In this document: positions 46,996 to 56,836 of the stretch, piece by piece
How positions within the stretch are numbered: the first letter of the stretch is position 1
Layout of the letters: every line of letters starts with the position of its first letter
Assembly (NCBI GenBank): GCA_037045435.1
Contig: JBAOID010000020.1
Span: 1 to 64,000 of the forward strand
Length of the DNA stretch: 64,000 bases
Direction: 5' to 3'
DNA from: CBDUEF01 sp018063485
GTDB lineage: Bacteria > Pseudomonadota > Alphaproteobacteria > Rhodobacterales > Rhodobacteraceae
Notes under the pieces: model-generated
The model's input: the letters and a program-made list of their open reading frames with translations, nothing else
What the model was told of the DNA's origin: nothing
Databases searched by the model: none
Program-made: the position numbers and the translations under genes

Positions 46996-46998
46996 TCC

Positions 46999-47583
46999 TC
47001 ACAGATATATAAGACCAACCCAGATCAGGGCCGCCACCACGATTAATCCCAGCGCGATCACTGCCAGCCGCCGCTCGACAAATGCCGCCATCCGTTGGCC
47101 ATAGCGCTGCAACAGATAGGCCAGCAGATAAAACCGCCCGCCCCGCGCCAGGATCGCCGACACGATGAACCATTTCAGATCGAAAGACATCACTCCTGAC
47201 AAGATCGTGACCACCTTCATCGGCGGCAGATGCGACAGCCCCGAAGTGACCAGCATCAGCAAGATCGCCGCGTCGCCGGTGCGGGTTTTCAGCGTCTCGA
47301 AAGCGTCGAGTTTGCCATAGAACTCCAACAGCGGCCGCGCCAGCAGATCAAAGGCGTAATGCCCGATCATCCAGCCCAGAATGCCGCCCAGCACCGAGGT
47401 GACGGTGGCAATCAGCGCATAGCGGAACGCCCGCTCGGGGCGCGACAGGCACATCGGAATGAACAATACATCCGCCGGGATCGGAAACACCGAACTTTCG
47501 ACAAAGGAAACCACACCCATGGCCACGGTCGCGTAGCGCGACCCCGCCCAATGCAAGGTCCATGCGTAAAGTTTGCGAAACAT
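46999..47583 (-). CDS. YqaA/DedA-family membrane protein
   Basis: A 194-residue SNARE-associated domain membrane protein with a re-entrant region (SSVFPIPADVLFIPMCLSR), a conserved glycine-rich helix (TSVLGGILGWMIGHYAFD) and a terminal helix (LAVIALGLIVVAALIWVGLIYL). It belongs to the YqaA branch, not classic DedA. It is upstream of dsbB on the same strand. Function is unknown; relatives are suggested to move lipids. Confidence 0.87.
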   Translation of the reverse strand: MFRKLYAWTLHWAGSRYATVAMGVVSFVESSVFPIPADVLFIPMCLSRPERAFRYALIATVTSVLGGILGWMIGHYAFDLLARPLLEFYGKLDAFETLKTRTGDAAILLMLVTSGLSHLPPMKVVTILSGVMSFDLKWFIVSAILARGGRFYLLAYLLQRYGQRMAAFVERRLAVIALGLIVVAALIWVGLIYL

Positions 47584-47721
47584 GCAGCGGGCTCCGTTTG
47601 GTTGTCGCCCCTAATGGCCACGCATCGCATGCGGGGTCAAGCCGCTCAGCCGTCGCAGCGCGATTGCACTTCATCAACGGGACGGTATGTTGGGCAAAAG
47701 CGGTGCAAGGGGACGATTGGC

Positions 47722-48576
47722 ATGGAATGGCGCGGTCGAAGAGGCAGCAACAACATCGAGGACCGCCGCGCGCGAGGGGGCCGAAATGCGGCTGGAGTTG
47801 GTGGAATTGGCGGGGTGGGTTTGATTGCCGTCTTGGTGATCGGTTATTTCCTGGGCATTGATGTCACGCCGCTGCTGAACGATGCTGGTACGGTTCAAAG
47901 CTCGGGCGGGGGCGAAATCACCCAGCAAGATCGGGACGAAGGCGAGTTTGTTTCGGTGGTTCTGGCCGATACCGAAGAGATCTGGGCGCGTGTGGTGCCA
48001 GATCAAACCGGGCAGGATTACACACCGGCCAGACTCGTTTTATACAAGGGTGTCACCAATTCCCCTTGCGGAAACGCATCCGGAGCGACCGGGCCGTTCT
48101 ATTGCCCCGGCGACAAGCAGGTTTATCTTGATACCGAGTTTTTCACCACGCTTGAGCAGCAATTGGGGGCGAATGGTGACTTCGCCCGCTCCTATGTTGT
48201 TGCACATGAGGTGGCGCATCATGTGCAGGATGAACTGGGTATTTTGGGGAAAGCAAACGCCCTGCGTGGCCGGGTGTCTGAAGCCGAAAGCAATGCGATC
48301 TCGGTGAGGATCGAGTTGCAAGCCGATTGTCTTTCTGGAATTTGGGCGCGCGAGGCACAGGCGCAATTCGGCTCGATCAAAAAGGGCGATTTCGAGGAAG
48401 CGGTCAACGCCGCGCGCCAGATCGGGGATGACACCCTTCAGCGCAATGCGGGCCAGCGCCCGATGCCACATACCTTTACCCATGGCACCTCGGAGCAAAG
48501 ATCGCGCTGGTTCATCACCGGGCTGAAATCGGGCAAATTGTCGGCCTGTGATACCTTTGGTGCAAAGTCGCTCTAA
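47722..48576 (+). CDS. YpfJ-family neutral zinc metallopeptidase
   Basis: A 284-residue membrane-anchored metallopeptidase. The start MEWRGRRGSNNIEDRRARGG is family-typical and follows AAGGGG. One helix (GVGLIAVLVIGYFLGID) precedes the periplasmic catalytic domain with HEVAHHVQ (zinc HExxH) and ELQADCLSGIWA (third ligand). The end, SACDTFG, fits the family. The substrate is unknown. Confidence 0.9.
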   Translation: MEWRGRRGSNNIEDRRARGGRNAAGVGGIGGVGLIAVLVIGYFLGIDVTPLLNDAGTVQSSGGGEITQQDRDEGEFVSVVLADTEEIWARVVPDQTGQDYTPARLVLYKGVTNSPCGNASGATGPFYCPGDKQVYLDTEFFTTLEQQLGANGDFARSYVVAHEVAHHVQDELGILGKANALRGRVSEAESNAISVRIELQADCLSGIWAREAQAQFGSIKKGDFEEAVNAARQIGDDTLQRNAGQRPMPHTFTHGTSEQRSRWFITGLKSGKLSACDTFGAKSL

Positions 48577-48716
48577 GAGCCGTTGACGCCGTCAATTCTG
48601 ACGGCTAAACCGCCGCAATGTCCATGGAGTTGCTCTTGGTTCATGGTGGGTTGAGCCAGCCCACAAGTCGATTACAGGCTTCGTGCCCTTCCACTACCAT
48701 GGTGGGCATGTTCGTT

Positions 48717-48801
48717 GCGGGTGTGGCGGAATGGTAGACGCGACAGACTCTAAAATCTGTTTCCGCAAGGAGTGTCGGTTCGAGTCCGACCACCCGTACC
48801 A
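48717..48801 (+). tRNA. tRNA-Leu with encoded CCA; anticodon loop has one base too many
   Basis: An 85-nt class II tRNA: acceptor GCGGGTG / CACCCGT (one G-U pair), D arm with GGTAGACGC, T arm GTCGG-TTCGAGT-CCGAC, discriminator A and encoded CCA. The long variable arm (TTCCGCAAGGA) marks a leucine or serine type, and the D-arm and discriminator A fit leucine. The anticodon stem ACAGA/TCTGT encloses eight bases (CTCTAAAA) instead of seven. An extra base must be present, so the anticodon is either CAA or TAA once corrected. Confidence 0.85.
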
Positions 48802-49736
48802 AATCCTTTGAAAGCTGGTCGATCTGCTGCGAGTAGCAGATCCCGCGCGCTCTCAAGATCGCAGAGTCTAACGCATTCAACCACCGGCTTGGACAAGAGC
48901 TTGCCATGTCGCGACGTGCCAACTGCCTTTGAGGCGCGGCAACTTGTCCATGCAGAACGGTTGGAGACAATTTCTCGATGCCTTTGGCCTCCAACATGTC
49001 TGGGTGATTTGGCAATTAACAAGGTTAACAGTGGTTTGATCCGAACAAGTCCTGTCAAAACCCGTGGATTGGCCATGAATTGGCAACAAGGTGCAGAAGA
49101 ATGCGGCAATAAAGCGGCGAGACTAAGATTATTGGTTAACAATATTCGTCAGCCGCAAATTGTTTACCGAACATGAACACTCAACTGATCTGCCCAGCCA
49201 TTTTACCGTAGAAAACCCGGTTTTTAGGGCTACTTCCCTATGCTTGAGGCATGGAGAGGAAGAAATTGCACGGCTTTTGGGAAACAGTAAGTGATCCCAA
49301 CCTTCTGGAAAACAGGGATATCAGGCAGAATATGTGCAGACATATTCATCTGAAGGCCACATTTCGGGCTTTTTTTACTTTTCGTAAGGCTTAACGACGG
49401 GTATCTATAAGGTGTCTTTCTGGGTGAGACAGTTTGGCCGTGGGGGCGGTCGTTCTGTGGTGTGGCGTCGCAAGACGCGAAGCTGGATAAAGAGTCTGCC
49501 AATAGATCGGATCGAAAGGTCTGATACATTTTCCCGAAGTCGGGGCGGATCAGAGGGTCTTTTGACCCCCGGGCTCTTTGTTGCCTAAACACCTCATAAC
49601 GTTCGGCCTGTGTGGCGTTGGGTACCGGTTTTGACGGGATCTCGCCAAGTCAGGGCTGTCCGATGAACGGTCAGCGCGGAATTTGGATCGGATTGGGACC
49701 GGCATTTCCGGCCCTCTACCTTTTGGAGTAACGAAG
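48802..49736. other. 935-bp non-coding region and long leader before the RTX-Hint gene
   Basis: No coding frame has sensible composition. The region is more A/T-rich than its neighbours, especially about 49010-49400, as expected for promoters and a long leader. It holds a perfect 20-bp palindrome (49328-49347), a short hairpin GCGTC-GCAA-GACGC (49465-49478), GGGTC-TTTT-GACCC near 49555-49568, and a G/C hairpin just before the ribosome site. Confidence 0.6.
49328..49347. promoter_or_regulatory. Perfect 20-bp palindrome upstream of the RTX-Hint gene
   Basis: GAATATGT-GCAG-ACATATTC is a perfect inverted repeat with 8-bp arms, in an A/T-rich stretch about 390 bp before the gene at 49737. Its symmetry and length suggest a dimeric repressor or activator site. 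I cannot name the regulator. Confidence 0.55.
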
Positions 49737-52472
49737 ATGCCGATTTTTGCACTTTATAATTTCAACGACGCCGGGTCCACTGCTGCCGATAGTGCGCTTG
49801 GCAATGGTGCCCAGAACGGCGTTTACCTAAATGGCGCAACCGCCTCTGGTGGGCAGGCGGTTCTGGACGGTCAGAATGATCTGATAAAGATTTACCACGA
49901 TCCAACCTTCCAGATGGATCAAGGCACGATGAATATTGATTTCACCTTGTCTCATCAGCCTCTTACCCATGTTCAGACCGTAGTATCGCGTGACAGCGTT
50001 GGCGAGACCGACGGCGGATACCATGTGGATATTCTGGCCAATGGTTCGGTTGTGGTCAGCCACGAAACTCCGACGGGCACGGTGAGTTTTGGCACCGATC
50101 CGGGGTTTGCGTCGCCGGGTGACAACATCAACCTGAGCTATTCCTGGGATCAGGGTGGAACCGGTGGCCAACTGACGATCAACAACGCCACCAGTGGGCA
50201 TGGTTTCGATCGCCCGGTGCCTGATACGCTGACCATGGATATGGGGTCCATCAATCAACCCTGGATTGTTGGCGCGGGGCAGTCGCTCTCGACGCCGGAT
50301 GTTCTGAACAACATCAATCAGCATTTTGCCGGCACGGTCGAGACCTTCTCGCTCTCGGATACCGTGGATAACTGCGATCACGGCAATGATGATCCGGTTG
50401 CCAACCCCGACACCGCCAGCACGACTGTCGGTGTGCCTGTGATTATTAACGTTCTTGCGAACGATACCGATCCAAACGGTGACACGATCACCATTTCAGG
50501 AACCCCGACTTCTGCCCATGGCGTTGTTGGAGTCAATCCAGATGGAACTCTCACCTTTACCCCCGATGCCGGGTTTGCCGGTGATACGACGATTACCTAT
50601 CAGATCAGTGACGGCAACGGTGGCACCGATGAGGGCACCGTAGCTGTTTCGGTTACCCATGCCAATTGCGGACCTGACGGTATTGTCAGCGGCACTTCGG
50701 GCAGCGATCTGATCGACCTTGCCTATACCGGCGACCCGGACGGAGATCGGGTTGACGCAAGTGATGCGATCTTGCCGGGGGATGCCCCGAACGACGACCG
50801 GATTGTTGCAGGGGCTGGCAACGACACAGTCCTCGCCGGGCTTGGGGATGATCTTGTCTACGGTGGTGCCGGCAACGACAGCCTAGAGGGTGGCGTTGGC
50901 AATGACACCATGTTCGGTGGCAGCGGCGACGACACACTTGTTGGTGGCCCTGGAAACGACGTGCTGTTCGGCGGCAATGGCAGAGATTTTGTCGAAGGCG
51001 GAAACGGAGATGACGTTATCGACACCAGCGGCGGCGGCTTTGCTCCGCTGCCAGATCAAGGCTATCCTGGGCTTTATCCTTCGGACAGTGATCCAGACAA
51101 TGACCGCGATACGGTTTACGGCGGCGACGGCAACGACACCATCACCACCGGCGATGATGCGGATCTGATCTATGGGGATCGCGGCAATGACTATATTGAC
51201 GCCGGTTTTGACAATGACACCGTCTATGGCGGCCTTGGAAACGATACAATCATCGGTGCGGAAGGTGCGGATGTCATCCATGCAGGTCAAGGCGATGATC
51301 TGGTCTATGGTGGCTATGGTCCGGGTGTGCCGGATGCGGTGAATATTCCTGATGATGCCGGTGATCTGTTGCCCGGCAACGGCAATGACTTCATCGACGG
51401 CGGGATGGGCAATGACACCATCTTCGGGATGGATGACGATGACACCATCTACGGCGGTCAGGGCAATGACGTCATTGACGGTGGCATTGATGATGACCTG
51501 ATCCATGGCGACGAAGGCGACGACATCCTGATGGGTGGCCAAGGCAATGACTCGCTTGATGGCGGTCAAGGCAATGACTCGCTTGATGGTGGCGACGGCG
51601 ATGACGTGATGACCGGCGGTGCCGGCAATGACACCTTCTTCGGTGGTGCCGGGGCCGATATCATGGGCGGCGGCGGTGACAGGGATCTGTTCATCGGTGG
51701 TGGCGTGGGCGATGTGGTCGACGGCAATGAAAATGGCGATGATTACGATACACTTGATCTGAGCGGTGCCGGACCGTTGCGCGTCAACTACGATCCGAAC
51801 AATGCTGAAAACGGCACGGTGGATTTCCTTGATGCGGATCGCAATATCATCGGTTCGATGGTCTTTACCAATATTGAAAACGTCATTCCCTGCTTCACGC
51901 CGGGCACGATGATTGCCACGCCCAAAGGCGAGGTGCCTGTTGAGACCCTGAAAGCCGGTGACAAGATCATCACCCGCGACAACGGGATTCAGGAAATCCG
52001 CTGGATGGGACAGAAAGAGCTGGGCTGGCATGATCTGATTGCCAATCCGCATCTGAAACCGGTTCTGGTGCGTCAGGGCAGCCTCGGGAATGGTTTGCCC
52101 GAGCGTGACATGATGGTTTCGCCAAACCACCGCCTGTTGGTGGCCAATGACCGCACGGCGCTTTACTTCGACGAGCATGAAGTGCTGGTTGCGGCCAAGC
52201 ATCTGACGGCGGGGCAGGGGATCCATTCGGTCGACTCCGTTGGGACCACCTATATCCATTTCATGTTTGATCGGCACGAAGTTGTGCTGTCGAACGGGGC
52301 CTGGACCGAGAGTTTCCAGCCCGGCGATTTCACGCTGAAAGGGATGGGCAATGCTCAGCGTTCAGAGATATTTGATCTGTTCCCCGAGTTGAAAACCGAT
52401 GCGGGCCTTGAAGATTACAGTGCCGCCCGTCGGACACTGAAGCGCCACGAAGCTCTGTTGCTGGTGAAATAA
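49737..52472 (+). CDS. Large secreted RTX calcium-binding protein with C-terminal Hint domain
   Basis: A 911-residue protein without an N-terminal signal, as expected for type I secretion. Parts: a concanavalin-like lectin domain (about 1-210); a cadherin-like/Ig repeat (about 220-305, VLANDTDPNGDTITISG); an RTX block of Gly-Asp-rich nonapeptides (about 340-680, many GGxGxD units such as YGGAGNDSLEGG); and a Hint domain (from IPCFTPGTMIATPKGEVPVE, with its first Cys, to SPNHRLLV). A tail of about 40 residues ends in ALLLVK. ATG 49737 follows TTTTGGAGT. Hint domains can self-cleave; whether this one does is unknown. No exporter genes are adjacent. Confidence 0.9.
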   Translation: MPIFALYNFNDAGSTAADSALGNGAQNGVYLNGATASGGQAVLDGQNDLIKIYHDPTFQMDQGTMNIDFTLSHQPLTHVQTVVSRDSVGETDGGYHVDILANGSVVVSHETPTGTVSFGTDPGFASPGDNINLSYSWDQGGTGGQLTINNATSGHGFDRPVPDTLTMDMGSINQPWIVGAGQSLSTPDVLNNINQHFAGTVETFSLSDTVDNCDHGNDDPVANPDTASTTVGVPVIINVLANDTDPNGDTITISGTPTSAHGVVGVNPDGTLTFTPDAGFAGDTTITYQISDGNGGTDEGTVAVSVTHANCGPDGIVSGTSGSDLIDLAYTGDPDGDRVDASDAILPGDAPNDDRIVAGAGNDTVLAGLGDDLVYGGAGNDSLEGGVGNDTMFGGSGDDTLVGGPGNDVLFGGNGRDFVEGGNGDDVIDTSGGGFAPLPDQGYPGLYPSDSDPDNDRDTVYGGDGNDTITTGDDADLIYGDRGNDYIDAGFDNDTVYGGLGNDTIIGAEGADVIHAGQGDDLVYGGYGPGVPDAVNIPDDAGDLLPGNGNDFIDGGMGNDTIFGMDDDDTIYGGQGNDVIDGGIDDDLIHGDEGDDILMGGQGNDSLDGGQGNDSLDGGDGDDVMTGGAGNDTFFGGAGADIMGGGGDRDLFIGGGVGDVVDGNENGDDYDTLDLSGAGPLRVNYDPNNAENGTVDFLDADRNIIGSMVFTNIENVIPCFTPGTMIATPKGEVPVETLKAGDKIITRDNGIQEIRWMGQKELGWHDLIANPHLKPVLVRQGSLGNGLPERDMMVSPNHRLLVANDRTALYFDEHEVLVAAKHLTAGQGIHSVDSVGTTYIHFMFDRHEVVLSNGAWTESFQPGDFTLKGMGNAQRSEIFDLFPELKTDAGLEDYSAARRTLKRHEALLLVK

Positions 52473-52524
52473 CGGTTTATGCAGCGCGTATGGGGTTCGC
52501 CTGCACAGGCACCTTGTCGCACAG

Positions 52525-52555
52525 AAAAGGGGGCTCCGTTCGGGGCCCCTTTTTT
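52525..52555 (+). terminator. Rho-independent terminator after the RTX-Hint gene
   Basis: AAAAGGGG(G)C..CC and GG..GCCCCTTTTTT form a long G/C stem followed by T6 about 50 bp after the stop, reading in the plus direction. Confidence 0.8.
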
Positions 52556-52623
52556 GGTGTTTTGGCCTGAGGTGCTTTCAAATGGCAGCAGCAATTTCTC
52601 AGGACGGTTTATCCATGCAATGA

Positions 52624-52655
52624 CAAGGCCACCGCCTTTGCAAGCGGTGGCCTTG
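52624..52655. terminator. Hairpin between the convergent RTX and flavoprotein genes
   Basis: CAAGGCCACCGC and GCGGTGGCCTTG pair perfectly over 12 bp with an 8-base loop. It lies 18 bp after the flavoprotein stop (52673) on the minus strand. T runs are short on both sides, so it is a probable but not textbook terminator for that gene. Confidence 0.6.
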
Positions 52656-52672
52656 TTTGAAAAGAGTGAACT

Positions 52673-55100
52673 CTAGCCCCGCATCCGGGCACCGTCGGCA
52701 TCAAACAACGGGGCAAGCTGCACCTTTGCCTTGCGGCGTTCGCCCAGGATTTCGATCTCAACTTCAAGCCCGTCTTGCGCGCGATCAGTGGGCAGAAAGC
52801 CCATGGCCAGCGATTTTCCGGTGAAATGCGAGAACCCACCAGAGGTGCACCAGCTCACCACTTTGCCGTCAAGCCAGATCGGCTCCCATGCCACCACATC
52901 GGCATCCTTTGCGTCGACAATAAACGACACCAGCCTGCGTTTTGGTCCCGCAGCCTTTTCGGCGGTGGCCGCGGCCTTGCCGATCCAGTCAGACTCCTTG
53001 TTCCAGCGGATGAACCGATCAAGGCCCGTTTCGGCAGGAGTATAGTCGGGGCTGAACTCACGGCCCCAAGAGCCGAACCATTTGTCCAGACGCAGGCTCA
53101 TCATCGCCCGCATCCCAAAGGCGCGCAGGCCAAGGTCGGCTCCCGCCTCGTTCAAAACATCCCACAGATGGCGCACCGACATGTGATCGCAGAAAATTTC
53201 ATAGCCCAGATCAGCGGTGTAGCTGACGCGCTGCACGATGCAATTGGCCATGCCCACGGTCATCCGCTTGACATCCATGAATTTGAACGCCGCACCCGAG
53301 ACATCGCTGCGCGTCACCCGCGACAGCAAGTCACGCGCATTTGGCCCTGCAATCTGAAAACCCGACCGCGCATCCGAGACGTTTTCCACTGTAACGCCGT
53401 CCATCGCGTTTTGCTCGAACCAGCGATAGTGCCAGCCTTGCGCGCCATAGCTGGCAGTCAGTTGGAACTCGGTTTCTGACAAGCAAGATACCGTGAAATC
53501 GCCGATGATCTTGCCAGAATGGGCCAGCATCGGGTTCAGCGCCAAGCGTCCCGGTTTCGGGATGGTGCCGGCCATGATCCGGTCCAGCCATGCCCGCGCA
53601 TTTGGACCGCGCACGATGTATTTGCCGAAATTCTGCAACTCGTTGATGCCGACGCCCTCACGGACCGCCATGACTTCTTGCCGCGTGGCTTCCCAGGCGT
53701 TGGAGCGTTTGAAGGTGGGGGTCTCATAGGTTGGCTCGCCGGGCAGGGCGTAGTAGTTCACCACCTCAAGCCCGTATTGCTGGCCCCAAACCGCGCGCAT
53801 TTCGCAATTGGTCTGATACATCGGCGTGGTGCGGAAGGGCCGTGCGGCCGGGCGTTCCTCGTTCGGATAGCCGACGTTGAAGCGCATCTGATAATTTTCG
53901 ATGACCTTCGGCACGGTATAGCCGGGCGTTGTCCAGGTGCCGAAGCGTGAGACATCAAAGCCGCGCGGGTCACGCTCAACCTCGCCGTGGATGATCCATT
54001 GCGCGAGGCTCAGGCCCATGCCGCCGCCCTGGCTAAAGCCCGCCATCACAGCACATGCCGACCAATAGTTGCGCAAACCCTGCACGGGGCCGATCAGAGG
54101 GTTGCCATCGGGGGCAAAGGTGAAGGGGCCATGGATCACGCGCTTCACGCCTGAGCGTTCCAGCACGGGGAAGCGGCGATAGGCGAAATTCACCGAAGTC
54201 TTCGATCTTGTCGAATTGCTCGTTCAGCAATTCATGGCCGAAATTCCATGGGGTGCCGTCAAGCGCCCAAGGTTCGCACGGTTTTTCGTAAAATCCGATG
54301 CACAACCCACGACCCTCTTGCCGCAGATAGCTTTCCCCACCCGGATCCATCACATGCGGGAATTCCTTGCCCGATTTGAGGATGTCCATGATCTCGGGGA
54401 TGTCATCGGTCACCAGATACTGATGCGCCATCGGCAAGAGCGGCAGATAAACCCCTGCCATCGCGCCAATTTCGCGCGCCCAAAGCCCGCCTGCGTTCAC
54501 CAGATGCTCGGCAATGATCGTGCCTTTTTCGGTGACAACATCCCAGGATCCATCCGGGCGCGGGTTTGTCTCCAGCACGCGGTTGTGCAGCACGATCTCG
54601 GCCCCGCCCATCCGCGCCGCCTTGGCATAGGCGTGAGTGGTTCCCGATGGGTCAAGATGGCCATCCAAGGGATCATAAAGCGCGCCGACGATGCCTTCGA
54701 GGTTGACCATGCCGTTGGTCAGTTTGTTGATTTCGTCATGGCCCAGAATTTCGGTATCAAGGCCCATATAACGGTGCTTGGCGCGCTCGGCCTTCAATTG
54801 CTCGAACCGCGCTTGATTATCGGCCAGGGTGATGCCGCCGACATGGTGCAATCCACAAGACATGCCGGTGATCTCTTCCAACTCCTTGTAGAGCCGGATC
54901 GTATAGCCTTGCAGCGCCGCCATATTGGTGTCGCCGTTCAATGTATGAAAACCACCCGCCGCGTGCCAGGTGGAGCCGGAGGTAAGCTCGGATCGCTCCA
55001 CCAGCATCACATCAGACCAGCCCAGTTTGGTCAGATGGTAAAGAACCGAACAGCCGACAACGCCGCCGCCGATGACCAGCACTCGGGTATGGGTTTTCAT
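52673..55100 (-). CDS. Dimethylglycine/sarcosine dehydrogenase-like flavoprotein (one apparent frameshift)
   Basis: A FAD and folate-dependent demethylase of about 808 residues. The N-terminal DAO-type FAD fold starts VLVIGGGVVGCSVLYHL; SGSTWHAAGG contains the His to which FAD is covalently bound in mammalian dimethylglycine and sarcosine dehydrogenases. A FAO-type middle part and a GcvT aminomethyltransferase domain follow (SNAWEATRQEV, then LGLRAFGMRAMMSLRLDKWFG). ATG 55100 follows AGGGAAG. One extra base near 54198-54203 separates the two halves. The likely substrate is dimethylglycine, sarcosine or a related N-methyl compound. Confidence 0.85.
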
Positions 55101-55279
55101 GCGAATCTTCCCTGTTTTAGCAAGTTGAATGACCGTTTTTCCTATAGTTAGTCGGTTCAAGGCAAATCGCCGTTGTGCCAGCGACATGATTGCGTCGCTT
55201 TTGAGGTGTGGCGGCGTTGTCGCCATGATGGACGCCACAGCGCGTTTCGGATAGCAACAGGGGATTGCAGGGGGATCAG

Positions 55280-56836
55280 ATGACCGAAGGCAGACTCTTG
55301 GCGCTCTTTGTGGGGCTTGCGGCGGTTTTTGCCGCGATGATTGCCCTGCGGCCATTGCTGCCAATTGATGAAACGCGCTATCTGGCCGTTGCATGGGAAA
55401 TGTGGCTGAGCGGCGATCCGGTGCATCTGACCAAGAATTTCGCCTTTTATACCCATAAACCGCCATTGCTGTTCTGGCTGATCAACCTGGCTTGGCTTGT
55501 CACTGGGGTCAGCGAGCTGGTTGGCCGTGCCATCGGCCCCGCTTTGGCGCTGGCGGTGGTTTGGGCAACTTATCGTCTGGCCCGGACATTTTGGCCCGAC
55601 GATGCCGAGATCGGTTTTCGTGCTGCGGTCATTCTGGCCGGGTTCACGGTTTTCCTGCTCTATGGCAGTGCGACAATGTTCGATTGTTTACTGGCGCTGC
55701 CGGTTTTGCTGGGCGTTGCATCGCTCTGGGCGGTGGCAAATGGCGCAAACACGCTGCGCAATTGGGGGCTGTTTGGGTTGGCGCTGGCAGTGGGGGTTCT
55801 GGCCAAAGGGCCGGTGATCCTTGTCCATTTGGTGCCCTTGGTTCTGACCATGCCGATATGGGCCCCACAAACTCCAGATTATCGTAAAGCCTGGAAAGGA
55901 TTTGCGCTGGCGCTGGCAATTGGTTTGGCTTTGGTCGCGTTGTGGTTGGTGCCTGCGCTGATCACCGGCACAACGGAATTCAGAACGGAATTGCTCTGGA
56001 CACAATCGGCGGCAAGGGTTGCGGGCGGATTGGCGCATGATCGTCCGGTCTGGTTCCTTGCGGCCTTGTTGCCGGTGATCCTGTTTCCTTGGGGCTGGTC
56101 ACTGCGATCATGGTCGGGGCTTCGCGCCGGGTGGAAATCCGACGCCGCCTTGCGCCTGTGCCTGATTTGGGCGGCATCGTCGCTGGTCCTGTTTTCGCTG
56201 ATCTCGGGAAAGCAGGTGCATTATCTGATACCGACTTTCCCGGCGATAGCCCTGATCTTTGCGCGCGCCATGAGCGGGGCGGCACTGCCGCAACGGTCAC
56301 TGGCTTGGCTGCCCTTGGGGCTGTTGGGCGGGGTATTTGCCGCCTTGGGATTGGGCTTGATCCCGGCAACTGGAGATATGACGGCGATTTCGCCGTTGTG
56401 GCCGGCTTGGATATTGGGCGGGTTTTGCGGCGTCCTGGCGGTTCTGGTCTGGCGCTTGCCGATGCTCACCGGGCATCTGCTTGCCGGGGTGGGCTTGGCA
56501 TTGGGCCTGCACGGGCTGGTTTATTCCACCGCCTTGTTTCAAATCTATCAGGGCAAGGTGCTTGCGGAACTGGTAAGTCAACATGCAGCCGATGGTGTTG
56601 CTGTCACCAACCTTGAATACAACGCCGAGTTCAACTTTGCCGCAAGGTTGACCGCGCCGGTTGCCCTTGCCAAGACGCGTGCAGACATTATCGCTTGGGC
56701 AAAGGATCATCCGTCAGGGGTGGTCTTGGGCAAATTGTCTGAAAACCCACTGACTGCGGCCCCGCAGGGCGTGGTCAAATATATCGGTCAGGATTGGGGC
56801 TATTGGACGGCGGCCGCGCTCATTTCTCAGGAATAA
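55280..56836 (+). CDS. ArnT/GT39-family membrane glycosyltransferase
   Basis: A 518-residue polytopic membrane protein of the dolichyl-phosphate-mannose mannosyltransferase (PMT/ArnT) superfamily, which uses undecaprenyl-phosphate-linked sugars at the periplasmic face. The N-terminal loop has the characteristic acidic motif LLPIDETRYLAVAWEMW (catalytic D/E) and YTHKPPLLFWLI. About 12 helices follow, with SGKQVHYLIPTFPAIAL typical of ArnT relatives. ATG 55280 follows GGGGG. The sugar and acceptor (lipid A or protein) are not evident. Confidence 0.85.
   Translation: MTEGRLLALFVGLAAVFAAMIALRPLLPIDETRYLAVAWEMWLSGDPVHLTKNFAFYTHKPPLLFWLINLAWLVTGVSELVGRAIGPALALAVVWATYRLARTFWPDDAEIGFRAAVILAGFTVFLLYGSATMFDCLLALPVLLGVASLWAVANGANTLRNWGLFGLALAVGVLAKGPVILVHLVPLVLTMPIWAPQTPDYRKAWKGFALALAIGLALVALWLVPALITGTTEFRTELLWTQSAARVAGGLAHDRPVWFLAALLPVILFPWGWSLRSWSGLRAGWKSDAALRLCLIWAASSLVLFSLISGKQVHYLIPTFPAIALIFARAMSGAALPQRSLAWLPLGLLGGVFAALGLGLIPATGDMTAISPLWPAWILGGFCGVLAVLVWRLPMLTGHLLAGVGLALGLHGLVYSTALFQIYQGKVLAELVSQHAADGVAVTNLEYNAEFNFAARLTAPVALAKTRADIIAWAKDHPSGVVLGKLSENPLTAAPQGVVKYIGQDWGYWTAAALISQE

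Noticed and set aside
48717..48801. Amber-suppressor tRNA (CTA anticodon after removing one A)
   Set aside because: Several genes in the window use TAG stops (recG, takP-like, ccmF, xthA), which a suppressor would disturb, and the eight-base loop is better explained by the indels seen throughout.
48750..49176. Protein-coding frames overlapping and following the tRNA
   Set aside because: They overlap the tRNA, have no ribosome site, and contain no domain or plausible composition.
51120..51660. DNA repeats within the RTX gene as a separate repeat element
   Set aside because: Similarity follows from repeated GGxGxD codons in one reading frame and is explained by the protein.
50883..52277. 464-codon open frame antisense to the RTX block
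   Set aside because: Produced by the periodic Gly-Asp codons of the RTX repeats; Ile/Val/Ala-rich with no other support.
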